A stretch of 64,000 nucleotides of DNA from Ochrovirga pacifica (GTDB lineage Bacteria > Bacteroidota > Bacteroidia > Flavobacteriales > Flavobacteriaceae). A program made the position numbers and the translations under genes. The DNA lies in assembly GCF_000220525.1 (NCBI RefSeq), contig NZ_AFPK01000071.1, positions 33,135 through 97,134 of the forward strand, given 5' to 3'. Below are positions 48,461-57,281 of the stretch, in pieces (within the stretch, counting starts at the first letter, position 1; every line of letters starts with the position of its first letter). The notes beneath the pieces were generated by a model, which was given only the letters and a program-made list of their open reading frames with translations, was not told the origin of the DNA and did not search any database.

Positions 48461-50788
48461 ATGAATCAATTTAAGTTTATCACAAAACCATTATTTGTCT
48501 TGCCAGCATTTGTACTACTGCTGGCTCCTATCAAAGGTTTTACACAAGAAGCTCCTGTAAAAGCAAAAACAGGACACAGCAACAACAACAAGTTCAAACA
48601 ACTTTACGACGAGTTCTCCACTCCAAACATGTACCGATCTGCATCAGGTGCACCGGGTGTAGCTTATTATCAGCAACAAGCAGATTACGAAATGGATATA
48701 GTTTTAGACGATGAAAATGCCAAAATTTCTGGGTTTGAAACCATCACTTACACCAATAACTCTCCCGATATATTAAAATATTTATGGGTGCAGTTAGATC
48801 AGAACAAAAGAGCCAAAGACTCAAAGTCTCCTTTAATTGAAGGAGACGGTTATGCTCCAGCCATGTTTCCTGACAACTTTACAAGCACCTATTTAAAAGA
48901 TCCTTTTGATGGAGGATTTAATATTGAAAAAGTAACGGACACCAAAGGAAAACCCTTGCAACATCACATCAACAGAACTATGATGCGTATTGAATTGCCT
49001 GAACCTTTAGCGTCTGGAGATAGTTATTCGTTCTCTATCAAATGGTGGTACAACATCAATGATCATGTAGACGGACGTGGTCGCTCAGGATACGAATACT
49101 TTCCTAAAGATGGAAATCGTGCTTATGTTATTGCACAATTTTATCCAAGAATGGCTGTCTACAGCGATGTTGAAGGTTGGCAAAATTCACAATTTTGGGG
49201 TCGTGATGAATTTGCTTTGCCTTTTGGGGATTTTGAAGTAAACATTACCGTACCTGCCGATCATATTTTGGATGGTACTGGTGTTTTGGTAAATAGAAAA
49301 GAAGTGTACAGCAAAACCATGATGGAGCGTTACAAAAAAGCACAAACATCATTTGACAAACCAGTGATTATTGTAAACCAAGATGAGGCAGAAAAAAATG
49401 AAAGTAGCCGTGCAAAAAACACCAAAACATGGAAACTAAAAGCAGAAAACGTTCGTGATTTTGGTTTTGCCTCCTCTAGAAAATTCATTGTAGATATGAT
49501 GGCAGTGAAAATTGGGAAAAAAAACGTTATGGCGGTTTCTATGTATCCAAAAGAAGGAAATCCGTTGTGGGAAGAATGGTCTACTCGTGCCGTTGCTAGT
49601 ACGCTAGAGTCTTACTCTCGCATGACCTTTGACTATCCTTACCACAAAGCTATTTCTGTACATGCAAAAAACCAAGGAATGGAATACCCTATGATTTGTT
49701 GGAACTACGGAAGGCCTAATCCTGACGGAACCTATAGCGACAGAGTAAAATACGGTATGCTTGGGGTTATTATTCACGAAGTAGGACATAACTTCTTTCC
49801 TATGATTGTTAATAGCGATGAACGCCAATGGACATGGATGGATGAGGGATTGAACTCTTTTGTACAACACGTGGCTCAGGTAGATTTTGGAGAAAAATAC
49901 CCAGAAGCTCTATCGCCACAAGACAAAGTATTCCCATCAAGAAGAGGACCTGCTAAAAAAATTATTCCTTATATGAGTGGAGACCAATCCAACATTGCTC
50001 CTATCATGACCAAAGGACTAAACACTTACCAATTTGGTAACAATGCCTACGGAAAGCCTGCAACTGCCTTAAATATTTTACGAGAAACCGTAATGGGTAG
50101 AGAATTGTTTGACTATGCATTTAGAGAATACGCACACCGATGGATGTTTAAGCATCCTACACCTGAAGATTTTTTTAGAACTATGGAAGATGCTTCTGCT
50201 TTTGATTTAGACTGGTATTGGAGAGGATGGTTTTACACCACAGACTGGGTAGATATTGGGGTAAAAGAGGTAAAGAAATACTACGTAACATCAACACCTA
50301 ATAAATTCATCAAAGATTTAGCTGCAAAAAGGAATAGAAAAGTAGAAGAGTTCCCTCCACTTGTTTATTTTGTAGAGGAAGGTAGTGAAGACTATAAAGA
50401 AGGCATGAAAGGTGCAGACTTGTTAAAAAATGCTCCAACCGTAAAAGAATACATCATGGACAACTTTACACTAGAAGAGCAAAAAACCATCAAAAAACCA
50501 AAGTATTTTTACCAAGTTACATTTGAAAAACCAGGAGGATTGGTGATGCCTATTATTGTGGATTATACTTATGCAGATGGAACCAAAAAATCGGTAACAT
50601 ATCCTGCGCAAATCTGGAGATTAAATGATAAAGAAGTTAGCAAAGCTATTGCTTCTGAAAAAGAGATTGTAAAAATAGAAATAGATCCTAAAGAAGAAAC
50701 TGCAGACATAGACACAGCTAACAATGTTTGGCCAAAACAAGAAAAAGAAAGTGAATTTGACCAGTTCAAAAAATCGCAAAAACAATAA
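48461..50788 (+). CDS. M1 family metallopeptidase
   Basis: A 775-residue secreted peptidase with a signal peptide ending about residue 29 (IKGFTQEAP). Zinc motif HEVGH (His439, Glu440, His443) and Glu462 in WMDEGLN, spaced as in gluzincins. The aminopeptidase GxMEN-like motif region reads NQGMEYPM. The C-terminal domain (LVMPIIVDYTYADGTKKS to IEIDPKEETADIDTANNVW) is the same beta-domain that is out of frame in the first M1 gene. Followed by a strong terminator. Confidence 0.5.
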   Translation: MNQFKFITKPLFVLPAFVLLLAPIKGFTQEAPVKAKTGHSNNNKFKQLYDEFSTPNMYRSASGAPGVAYYQQQADYEMDIVLDDENAKISGFETITYTNNSPDILKYLWVQLDQNKRAKDSKSPLIEGDGYAPAMFPDNFTSTYLKDPFDGGFNIEKVTDTKGKPLQHHINRTMMRIELPEPLASGDSYSFSIKWWYNINDHVDGRGRSGYEYFPKDGNRAYVIAQFYPRMAVYSDVEGWQNSQFWGRDEFALPFGDFEVNITVPADHILDGTGVLVNRKEVYSKTMMERYKKAQTSFDKPVIIVNQDEAEKNESSRAKNTKTWKLKAENVRDFGFASSRKFIVDMMAVKIGKKNVMAVSMYPKEGNPLWEEWSTRAVASTLESYSRMTFDYPYHKAISVHAKNQGMEYPMICWNYGRPNPDGTYSDRVKYGMLGVIIHEVGHNFFPMIVNSDERQWTWMDEGLNSFVQHVAQVDFGEKYPEALSPQDKVFPSRRGPAKKIIPYMSGDQSNIAPIMTKGLNTYQFGNNAYGKPATALNILRETVMGRELFDYAFREYAHRWMFKHPTPEDFFRTMEDASAFDLDWYWRGWFYTTDWVDIGVKEVKKYYVTSTPNKFIKDLAAKRNRKVEEFPPLVYFVEEGSEDYKEGMKGADLLKNAPTVKEYIMDNFTLEEQKTIKKPKYFYQVTFEKPGGLVMPIIVDYTYADGTKKSVTYPAQIWRLNDKEVSKAIASEKEIVKIEIDPKEETADIDTANNVWPKQEKESEFDQFKKSQKQ

Positions 50789-50852
50789 ACTTATCTTATT
50801 AAAAGATAAATATTTAAAGACTTTTTTGCAGTTATCAATTTTATCTTAATAC

Positions 50853-50885
50853 AAAAATGCTTCTTGGTTTTCAAGAAGCATTTTT
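50853..50885. terminator. Bidirectional terminator between M1 and GH16 genes
   Basis: Thirteen-base arms (AAAAATGCTTCTT and AAGAAGCATTTTT) around GGTTTTC, between convergent genes. Confidence 0.5.
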
Positions 50886-50913
50886 GTTTTGATCCCTAAT
50901 TGGCAAGCCATTA

Positions 50914-51783
50914 TTACTTTACTCTCCAAGAACGAACCCAATCGTAATAGGTAGTTCTGTCATCTCTAGATTGTTTCATTCCACCATCTGCCGGAGCAGG
51001 ATTCCAATCGTAGGTTTCAATTACCATTCTCAATCGCATTTCTAAATCAAAATCTGCTGGAGGTGTAACTTTGTTTACCAATTTTCCATCTAAGAAAAAC
51101 CAAACCTCGTCTTTGCTTTTCCACCAACATCCATATACGTGATAATCGTCGTACACAGTTCCGTTTGCTATAGCACCTTTAGAAGGGGAATGATCTTTTT
51201 TGTAATCACATCCTTCGGGAATGTCTCTACTATGTAAGTTAGAGTTCATTTGTGTACTAAACTTTTGGGTGAATTTTTTATTAGTGGTTGTACGCCCAAA
51301 ACATTCTTGAATATCCAATTCCGTTGTTCTTCTATCACAACCTTGTACCCCTCTTTTATCATTAATCAACCAAAAGGTAGAAGACATAAAAGTTTTATTT
51401 GCTTTCATTCTACACTCATAGTATCCATAGGTCATCCCTTGATGAGATTCTATTTTAGCTCCACCATGGGTGAATTTTTTCCCGTTTTTTTCAATTGGCT
51501 CATCTAACTTTTTTGCCGTTACTTGTAAGCTTCCGTCTTGTTGTGAAATATTTTCTTCTTGAAAAAGCCCTGGTGCTCTACCAATCCATCCTCCTGTAGT
51601 AATCCATTTGGATTTGTCTATATATTTTTTGTTAAATTCATCAGACATTCCTTTGATAAGCTTCCATTTCTTTCCCTCCAAATCTGGAGCTTGTCCTTCT
51701 AAAAAATACGGCCCTTTTTGAGCAAAGCCCATAGTGGTAAAAATTAGAAAAAGAGCAACGATGTGTGTTTTTGTGTTTTGCAT
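50914..51783 (-). CDS. GH16 family glycoside hydrolase (agarase/porphyranase-like)
   Basis: A 289-residue secreted GH16 enzyme from ATG 51783 (13-codon upstream extension not supported). Signal peptide MQNTKTHIVALFLIFTTMGF then AQ. Catalytic site TELDIQECFG: nucleophile Glu155, Asp157 and acid/base Glu160 in E-x-D-x-x-E form, the beta-bulge spacing used by agarases, porphyranases and carrageenases. WMRK-type Trp cluster and DYHVYGCWW follow. The exact subfamily cannot be told by eye. No SusCD partner near it; single domain, no CBM, no T9SS tail. Confidence 0.5.
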   Translation of the reverse strand: MQNTKTHIVALFLIFTTMGFAQKGPYFLEGQAPDLEGKKWKLIKGMSDEFNKKYIDKSKWITTGGWIGRAPGLFQEENISQQDGSLQVTAKKLDEPIEKNGKKFTHGGAKIESHQGMTYGYYECRMKANKTFMSSTFWLINDKRGVQGCDRRTTELDIQECFGRTTTNKKFTQKFSTQMNSNLHSRDIPEGCDYKKDHSPSKGAIANGTVYDDYHVYGCWWKSKDEVWFFLDGKLVNKVTPPADFDLEMRLRMVIETYDWNPAPADGGMKQSRDDRTTYYDWVRSWRVK

Positions 51784-52192
51784 AATCTTATTTTTTATAA
51801 AACTACATTCGGTAGTCAACACAAAATTAAAACCTAGACTAAGAGATTTCTACTCCATATGTTTTATTGTGTAGTACTGATAAAAATTTTCTTCAAAAAA
51901 AAATCACTTTTAACTCAATCCAAACCGCTTACAAGAAACAACTCCCTTTCTAATACTTTACATTTTTAACAAAAATGTATTTGTACTTTATGAATAAAAA
52001 AAGATGAGTTTTTGTTACAAAAAGAAATTAGCAGCTTGTAAAACCAATACCTTTTTAGGATATAAATAACTTCTATTTTATTTCTAAAGTTATGTGTTTG
52101 CTCTGTATGTCCTTTAAAAAAGTACTGATAGCAAAACAAACACTTTTCAACAGCCGGCCGCCACCTAAACTACCATCCTACATACTAAAAAC
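51784..52192. other. Gene-free region upstream of GH16
   Basis: About 410 AT-rich bases between the GH16 start and the tRNA-Cys terminator. I see promoter-like AT tracts and a single GC-rich patch (52151-52165), but no ORF, RNA or repeat that I can support. Confidence 0.5.
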
Positions 52193-52195
52193 AAA

Positions 52196-52223
52196 AAACC
52201 CTCTCCTAAACAGGAAAGGGTTT
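52196..52223 (-). terminator. Terminator of tRNA-Cys transcript
   Basis: AAACCCTCTCCT and AGGAAAGGGTTT with a four-base loop and one mismatch; on the minus strand it is followed by T6. Confidence 0.5.
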
Positions 52224-52234
52224 CTAAAAATTTG

Positions 52235-52305
52235 AGGCGTCGAGCGGATTCGAACCGCTGTACAAGGTTTTGCAGACCTCTGCCTAGCCACTCGGCCACA
52301 ACGCC
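52235..52305 (-). tRNA. tRNA-Cys (GCA)
   Basis: A 71-base cloverleaf: acceptor GGCGTTG/CGACGCC (one G-U), D-arm GGCCGAGTGGCTAGGC, anticodon loop CTGCAAA giving GCA, and T-arm GCGGTTCGAATCCGC. 3' CCA is not encoded, as usual in Bacteroidota. Confidence 0.5.
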
Positions 52306-52363
52306 AAACAGGTTTGCAAATTTATACAAATTATTGCTTTGAGCAATACTTACTTCTAAAATT

Positions 52364-52720
52364 TTATCTTTTTTTTGTCATCTCTACGGTTACCGCTTCT
52401 ACGTCACCACCTATTGGCGGATTTAGCTTAGACAATGCTACTGTTGCACTATCTATCAGAGCAATTTCATCCAACAGACGATTTAAAACGCGCTGCACCA
52501 CATGCTCTAACAATTCGGAACGACACCCCACTTCTTCCTTTACAATCTTGTTAATATGCACGTAATCTACGGTATCGGAAAGTTTATCTGATTTTGCAGA
52601 AGTTGTTAAATCTGCTTCTACAGCCACATCTACACGATAATCTGAACCTATTTTTGCTTCTTCTTGCAAACACCCATGATTGCTATAAATACGAATGTTT
52701 TGTACTCTTATTATTCCCAT
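52364..52720 (-). CDS. folB: Dihydroneopterin aldolase
   Basis: A 118-residue folate-pathway enzyme. Signature NIRIYSNHGCLQEEAKIG (active Tyr and the conserved HG-x-x-x-x-E), KLSDTVDYVHINKIV, and the conserved ELLEHVV then NPPIGGDVEAVTVEM. Length normal. Cleaves dihydroneopterin to 6-hydroxymethyl-dihydropterin. tRNA-Cys lies 58 bases downstream on the same strand. Confidence 0.5.
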   Translation of the reverse strand: MGIIRVQNIRIYSNHGCLQEEAKIGSDYRVDVAVEADLTTSAKSDKLSDTVDYVHINKIVKEEVGCRSELLEHVVQRVLNRLLDEIALIDSATVALSKLNPPIGGDVEAVTVEMTKKR

Positions 52721-52757
52721 CTTCTTTGCTTTTGTAATACAAAACTACACAATGCTA

Positions 52758-53357
52758 TTATAAATTGAGCTGCTTTGTTATTTTTTGATAATCTTCGGGA
52801 GTATCAACATCCAAAATTTCGCGATCTAACACAAAATAATCTACTTTATTTGCATACATGTTTACCACTGCTTTTGCTCCTTCATCATTGTTTAGCTTGC
52901 ACAAATCTGCAAATACCTCTTTGGCAAATACAGCAGGCACTCCCCTATAATTTTTGCAATCGGTAAGTGTTATTCTATTTTTTCTTTGTTGATGAAAACC
53001 AAGCAAAGCAATCAATTCGCTAGCAACAATAGTTGGCTGGTCTGCCAAAATCAACATTGCTTGCTCGTATTTTTTTTGTCGATAAATTTGCGATACGCCA
53101 TATGCAATAGAACTTCCGATGCCATTTTCCCAGTTTTTATGATGCAAAACTCGCACCTTATACGCATGCAAGTATTGTTCAATTTCACTAGCATAAGCCC
53201 CCAACACAACATACACATCTTGATTGGGCACTAGCAAAGCTTGCTGTACTACAAGTGTTAACAACACCTGGTCTTTTATGGGCAACAATTGCTTAGGGCT
53301 TCCCATTCTTTTAGAAGCACCAGCTGCTAAAATTAACAAAGCACTTGATTTAGACAT
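52758..53357 (-). CDS. Molybdopterin cytidylyltransferase-like nucleotidyltransferase (MocA/MobA family)
   Basis: A 199-residue nucleotidyltransferase with the signature LILAAGASKRMGSPKQLLPI at the N-terminus, YVVLGAYASEIEQYL, and AMLILADQPTIVASEL; the family of MobA, MocA and related cofactor transferases. In a molybdenum hydroxylase operon the expected job is to convert Mo-molybdopterin to the cytosine dinucleotide (MCD). It overlaps xdhC by eight bases. Confidence 0.5.
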   Translation of the reverse strand: MSKSSALLILAAGASKRMGSPKQLLPIKDQVLLTLVVQQALLVPNQDVYVVLGAYASEIEQYLHAYKVRVLHHKNWENGIGSSIAYGVSQIYRQKKYEQAMLILADQPTIVASELIALLGFHQQRKNRITLTDCKNYRGVPAVFAKEVFADLCKLNNDEGAKAVVNMYANKVDYFVLDREILDVDTPEDYQKITKQLNL

Positions 53358-54357
53358 GAGTGATTTTTTGTAAAAGTGTTGCTTTTTTATGTGCTTTTGC
53401 CAACTGAACGATTTGTGCAGTGATAGATAAAGCTATTTCTTGCGGAGTTTCTGCAGCTATATGCAACCCAGTAGGAGTGTATAAATTTTCTAAAAAAGTT
53501 TCAGAAACTTCCATATCCTCGGACAACAAATCATTACAAAGTTGAATACCTCTTTTTTTTGCTCCTAAAACTCCTATGTATAATGACTGTTTGCGTTTTA
53601 GTGCTTTTAGAAACAATAAATCTCTAGCATAGTTATGATGCATGAGTACTACTGCTGTTTGGTCATCAAAAGTTAATTCTGAAACATCTCCTGCTGCTTT
53701 GTATAAAACGGCATCTGCTCCCGCAAAATCACGCAGTGTTTTGTTTGAGGTTAAGCTTAACACCACGGTTGTTTTCCATCCTAAAAAACGAGCTTGCTGG
53801 CTCAATGCAGCCACATCGTGTTCTGCACCCAATATATACAATTGAAACCAAGGTTGAATAGTTTGGTTTAGCACCTCTTTAAACTTTGAGGTTTTGTTTA
53901 CCGAAAGCGGAAAACTATCCTCTAGACAGTCAACTTTTGTAATACCAGACCATGGCTTTTCTTCTATAGAGTAGTGCGATTTTAACTCAAAACTTTTTCG
54001 CTCTTTTATCCAGTATTTTAGTTTTTCTATCTGATGATTTTTCAGTTTCAAAAACTCAATCAACAAGTACAAAGTTCCCTCACATCCTAAGCGAAAACGT
54101 CCATCGTAAGTCATAACCTTGGCCTCTTTTGTCTCAAAAACAGATTGAGCCTGTTTCCAAATTTCTTTTTCAACACATCCGCCACTTACCGCTCCTACAA
54201 ACTCCCCTTTTTTGGTCATAAGCATACGAACCCCTTCTTTTCTGTAAGATGAACCATTTAGTGCTACCAAAGTAATCAATACAGAAGAAACCCCCTGTTC
54301 TTTGGCTTGTTGATAAGCTGTAAGTATGTCAAAAAATTCATGATTATTCATTGGCAC
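53350..54357 (-). CDS. xdhC: XdhC/CoxI family maturation factor
   Basis: A 335-residue protein of the XdhC family. GAVSGGCVEKEIW and an NAD-like LYILGAEHDVAALSQQARFL mark the two domains, with IGVLGAKKRG at the second site. XdhC inserts the sulfurated molybdenum cofactor into hydroxylases of the xanthine-dehydrogenase family. It lies 107 bases after iorB and overlaps the MocA-like gene. Confidence 0.5.
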   Translation of the reverse strand: MPMNNHEFFDILTAYQQAKEQGVSSVLITLVALNGSSYRKEGVRMLMTKKGEFVGAVSGGCVEKEIWKQAQSVFETKEAKVMTYDGRFRLGCEGTLYLLIEFLKLKNHQIEKLKYWIKERKSFELKSHYSIEEKPWSGITKVDCLEDSFPLSVNKTSKFKEVLNQTIQPWFQLYILGAEHDVAALSQQARFLGWKTTVVLSLTSNKTLRDFAGADAVLYKAAGDVSELTFDDQTAVVLMHHNYARDLLFLKALKRKQSLYIGVLGAKKRGIQLCNDLLSEDMEVSETFLENLYTPTGLHIAAETPQEIALSITAQIVQLAKAHKKATLLQKITHV

Positions 54358-54463
54358 TTGCTTGTTAATTGTTGCAAAACTACATCACTTCTTTGATACA
54401 AAATTCTTATCAATTGCATTTTAAAGAATTTCATTTTCAACTAACAGAAATCTAAACTTCTAC

Positions 54464-56605
54464 TTAACTGTTGTACAAACCATTTTTTGCAAAAGGTTGT
54501 TTTCTTAGTCTATTTCCATTGGCAGCAAAAACGGCATTGGCTATTGAAGCTGCAAGCGGTGGTAGTGTTGGCTCTCCCAAGCCTGTTGGTGCTTCCTTAC
54601 TATCTATAAAGGAAATCTGTATTTCGGGAGCATCTTTCATTCTTCCTAATTTGTATTGATGAAAATTGCTACGCACAGCTATTCCATCTTTTACCAATTG
54701 TTCACTATAAAGCGCGTGCCCCAATCCATCAACAATTCCTCCTTCTGCTTGATTCATTGCTCCTAGCTTGTTTACCACAATTCCGCAATCTATGGCACAA
54801 TATATTTTGGTTACAACAGGTTGATTGTTTTTTATTTCTACTTCTGCAATCTGTGCCACATGGCTGTTATGGCTATAATACGCACTGATTCCTTGGTAAA
54901 CACCCTCTTTTGTTTTTCCCCACTGAGCATCCTTTGCCACTTTTTTAATCACTGCTTGAAACCTTCTGGGCGAATATTCCATATCATCGTGTTTGTTCTT
55001 TTCTGCTTCTTCTAACAAATCCAAACGCATTTGTACTGGGTCTATTTGTAATTCATTTGCCAACTCATCAAAAAAACTTTGTTCTGCAAAGGCTAAAAAA
55101 TTAGTCACAGGGGCTCGCCATGGAGCTGTTTTTATGTTGCTTTTAATACGGTAAGACTCAAACAAGGTATTGGGAATAGCTCCTTCGGGGAAATAGTTTG
55201 CCAACTTGGGCCACATCATATTGTTTACCACCACCTCTTGTAAATGGTAACCCGTTATCTGGTTATTTTTTATTGCCGCTTTTATTTTGTACTTCACTTT
55301 TGGCCTATAATATCCTGCGGTCATATCATCCTCTCTACTATAAACTAGTTTTACGGGTTTCTGAATCAGATTAGAAATTTGTGCTGCCTCAATCACGTAG
55401 TTTCCTATCAGTCTTCTTCCAAATCCACCTCCAATTCTACACATTTCTATATGCACCTCCTCTTCTTTTCTTTTCAAAGCTCTGGCAACTTGTTTGGCTG
55501 TGTTTTCTGGTGTTTGTATAGGGCCTTTTAAATTAACTTTATCTGCTGTTACATGTGCAAAAAAGTTCATAGGTTCCATGGTATTGTGAGCCAAAAAAGG
55601 AGCTTCATACACACGTTCAATCACCTGATCTGCTTTTGCAAAGACTTCTGAAACGTTACCTTTTCCTCCTCTTTTTTTAAACTTTCCACTTTCAAAAGCT
55701 TGTTCCATTCGATTGTCAAACAAATCAGAATCTTCTTTGTTTTTATTTTCTCGATAGGTAGCTTTCACAGCTTTTTTACCCTGAAAAACATTCCATGTAT
55801 TGGTTCCAATCACCGCAATATTGTTGTTAAACTGAATGACATCTAGCACTCCGTGCACTTTTTTTGCTTCGGATGCATCTACACTTACCAATATATCTCC
55901 AAACTTTTCTGGATGTAGAATAGCTGCATACACCATGCCCTCTTGAGAATAATCCATACCATAAAGTGCATCTCCTTGGGTAATTTTAAAATTATCTACA
56001 TTGTGTTTACCGCTTCCAACAATGGTAAAATCTTCTGTTTTTTTTAGCGTAATCTTTTGTGGCACTTCTAAGGTTGCAGCTTTAAGCACCAAATCTCCAT
56101 ATCCTTTTTTGTCTCCCTTAGGATGCACAACAAATCCTTGATGGGTTGTACATTTTTCAGGAGCTATGTTCCACTCCATTGCCGCTGCATTTACCAACAT
56201 TTGCCTGGCAGTAGCTCCCGCTTCTCTTAAAGGCATCCAAGAAAAACGAATGGACTGGCTTCCACCTGCCACCTGACGTTTAAATTTTTTGGTATCTAAA
56301 TTAGCTTGTACCACACGTACGTGATCCCAAGCTACATCTAACTCTTCTGCAACAATCATCGGCATAGCTGTTTTTACTCCTTGACCAATTTCTGGATTGG
56401 GTGCATAAATGGTTACATAACCGTTGAGAGCAATTTCAATATACGCGTTAAATTCGTTATACTCTAAAGCTTCTAGATTGATGGGCTGCTCTTTTTTAGA
56501 CTGGCAACTTTGTAAAAAATTAACTCCAAAAACCACACCTGTTCCTGAAAGCACAGCTACTTTCAGAAACGTTTTTCTGTCTATATGATGTTGTGTTGAC
56601 TCCAT
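54464..56605 (-). CDS. Molybdenum hydroxylase large subunit (IorB-like)
   Basis: A 713-residue periplasmic subunit of the xanthine-oxidase superfamily, isoquinoline 1-oxidoreductase type. N-terminal HHIDRKTFLKVAVLSGTGVVF resembles a Tat signal, but with Arg-Lys rather than Arg-Arg. Cofactor motifs: GGSQSIRFSWMPLREAGAT, GGGFGRRL, the substrate-pocket GAPWRAPVTNF-like APWRAPV, and the catalytic Glu in GLGEPTLPPLA. Alternate substrate: aldehydes. It overlaps iorA-like by one base, so both form one complex. Confidence 0.5.
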   Translation of the reverse strand: MESTQHHIDRKTFLKVAVLSGTGVVFGVNFLQSCQSKKEQPINLEALEYNEFNAYIEIALNGYVTIYAPNPEIGQGVKTAMPMIVAEELDVAWDHVRVVQANLDTKKFKRQVAGGSQSIRFSWMPLREAGATARQMLVNAAAMEWNIAPEKCTTHQGFVVHPKGDKKGYGDLVLKAATLEVPQKITLKKTEDFTIVGSGKHNVDNFKITQGDALYGMDYSQEGMVYAAILHPEKFGDILVSVDASEAKKVHGVLDVIQFNNNIAVIGTNTWNVFQGKKAVKATYRENKNKEDSDLFDNRMEQAFESGKFKKRGGKGNVSEVFAKADQVIERVYEAPFLAHNTMEPMNFFAHVTADKVNLKGPIQTPENTAKQVARALKRKEEEVHIEMCRIGGGFGRRLIGNYVIEAAQISNLIQKPVKLVYSREDDMTAGYYRPKVKYKIKAAIKNNQITGYHLQEVVVNNMMWPKLANYFPEGAIPNTLFESYRIKSNIKTAPWRAPVTNFLAFAEQSFFDELANELQIDPVQMRLDLLEEAEKNKHDDMEYSPRRFQAVIKKVAKDAQWGKTKEGVYQGISAYYSHNSHVAQIAEVEIKNNQPVVTKIYCAIDCGIVVNKLGAMNQAEGGIVDGLGHALYSEQLVKDGIAVRSNFHQYKLGRMKDAPEIQISFIDSKEAPTGLGEPTLPPLAASIANAVFAANGNRLRKQPFAKNGLYNS

Positions 56606-57075
56606 TATTTTGTTGTTTTTTTAGAAATTTCTACAGCAGTTTGCACTGCTCTTTCAATTCTTTTATAGGTTGCACATCTACAAATGTTTCCGTGCATGGC
56701 TTCTTTAATCTCCTCTTGTGATGGGTTCTGGTTTTGAGCCAAAAACGCAGAAGCTGTCATGATTTGGCCAGCCTGACAATATCCGCATTGAGGCACATCA
56801 ATTTCTCTCCAAGCCAATTGCACTGGATGATTGTTTTTTTCCGACAACCCTTCAATAGTCGTAATTTTTGCCTTGTCTATAATAGAAACAGGCAGCAAAC
56901 AACTACGTGTTATAATGCCATCCATATGCACCGAACATGCTCCGCACTGCCCTACACCACAACCAAACTTTGTTCCTACCAATTTTAATTCGTCACGTAA
57001 CACCCATAACAAAGGCGTTTCTCCAGGCACATCTACCGTGTGGGTTTTGTTATTTACTGTTAGTTGTATTTCCAT
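56605..57075 (-). CDS. (2Fe-2S) small subunit (IorA-like)
   Basis: A 156-residue iron-sulfur subunit. N-terminal plant-type [2Fe-2S] site in [18 protein letters not shown] with a last Cys after it, and the second [2Fe-2S] site [10 protein letters not shown] plus [10 protein letters not shown]. It transfers electrons from the molybdenum site of IorB-like. First gene of the operon, divergent from glnS. Confidence 0.5.
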   Translation of the reverse strand: MEIQLTVNNKTHTVDVPGETPLLWVLRDELKLVGTKFGCGVGQCGACSVHMDGIITRSCLLPVSIIDKAKITTIEGLSEKNNHPVQLAWREIDVPQCGYCQAGQIMTASAFLAQNQNPSQEEIKEAMHGNICRCATYKRIERAVQTAVEISKKTTK

Positions 57076-57251
57076 CGTTTGTCTTGTTAGTGTTGTTTGT
57101 CTAAAATTAGTTATTTCTTTGTTGTTTTTACCATCCTCAAGAATATTACCAAAATAGATGGATGCTTATTAAAAAATCAACATCATTTATACCGCTTAAA
57201 AACATATTTTAACTTGCCAATTTTATCAAACTCTATTCCCTACGTTTTCTG

Positions 57252-57259
57252 TAAATTTG
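57252..57259 (+). promoter_or_regulatory. Candidate glnS promoter -7 box
   Basis: TAAATTTG, fitting TAnnTTTG, 22 bases before the glnS ATG at 57282. No convincing -33 box. Confidence 0.5.
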
Positions 57260-57281
57260 TGGTTTTAATAGCGTGCTGAAT

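Noticed and set aside
52151..52165. GC-rich patch in an AT-rich intergenic region
   Set aside because: Only about 15 bases, with no inverted arms or gene beside it; too short to support a feature.
57273..57281. GTG start of glnS upstream of the ATG
   Set aside because: Adds three residues with no family support; ATG 57282 is well placed after the -7 box.
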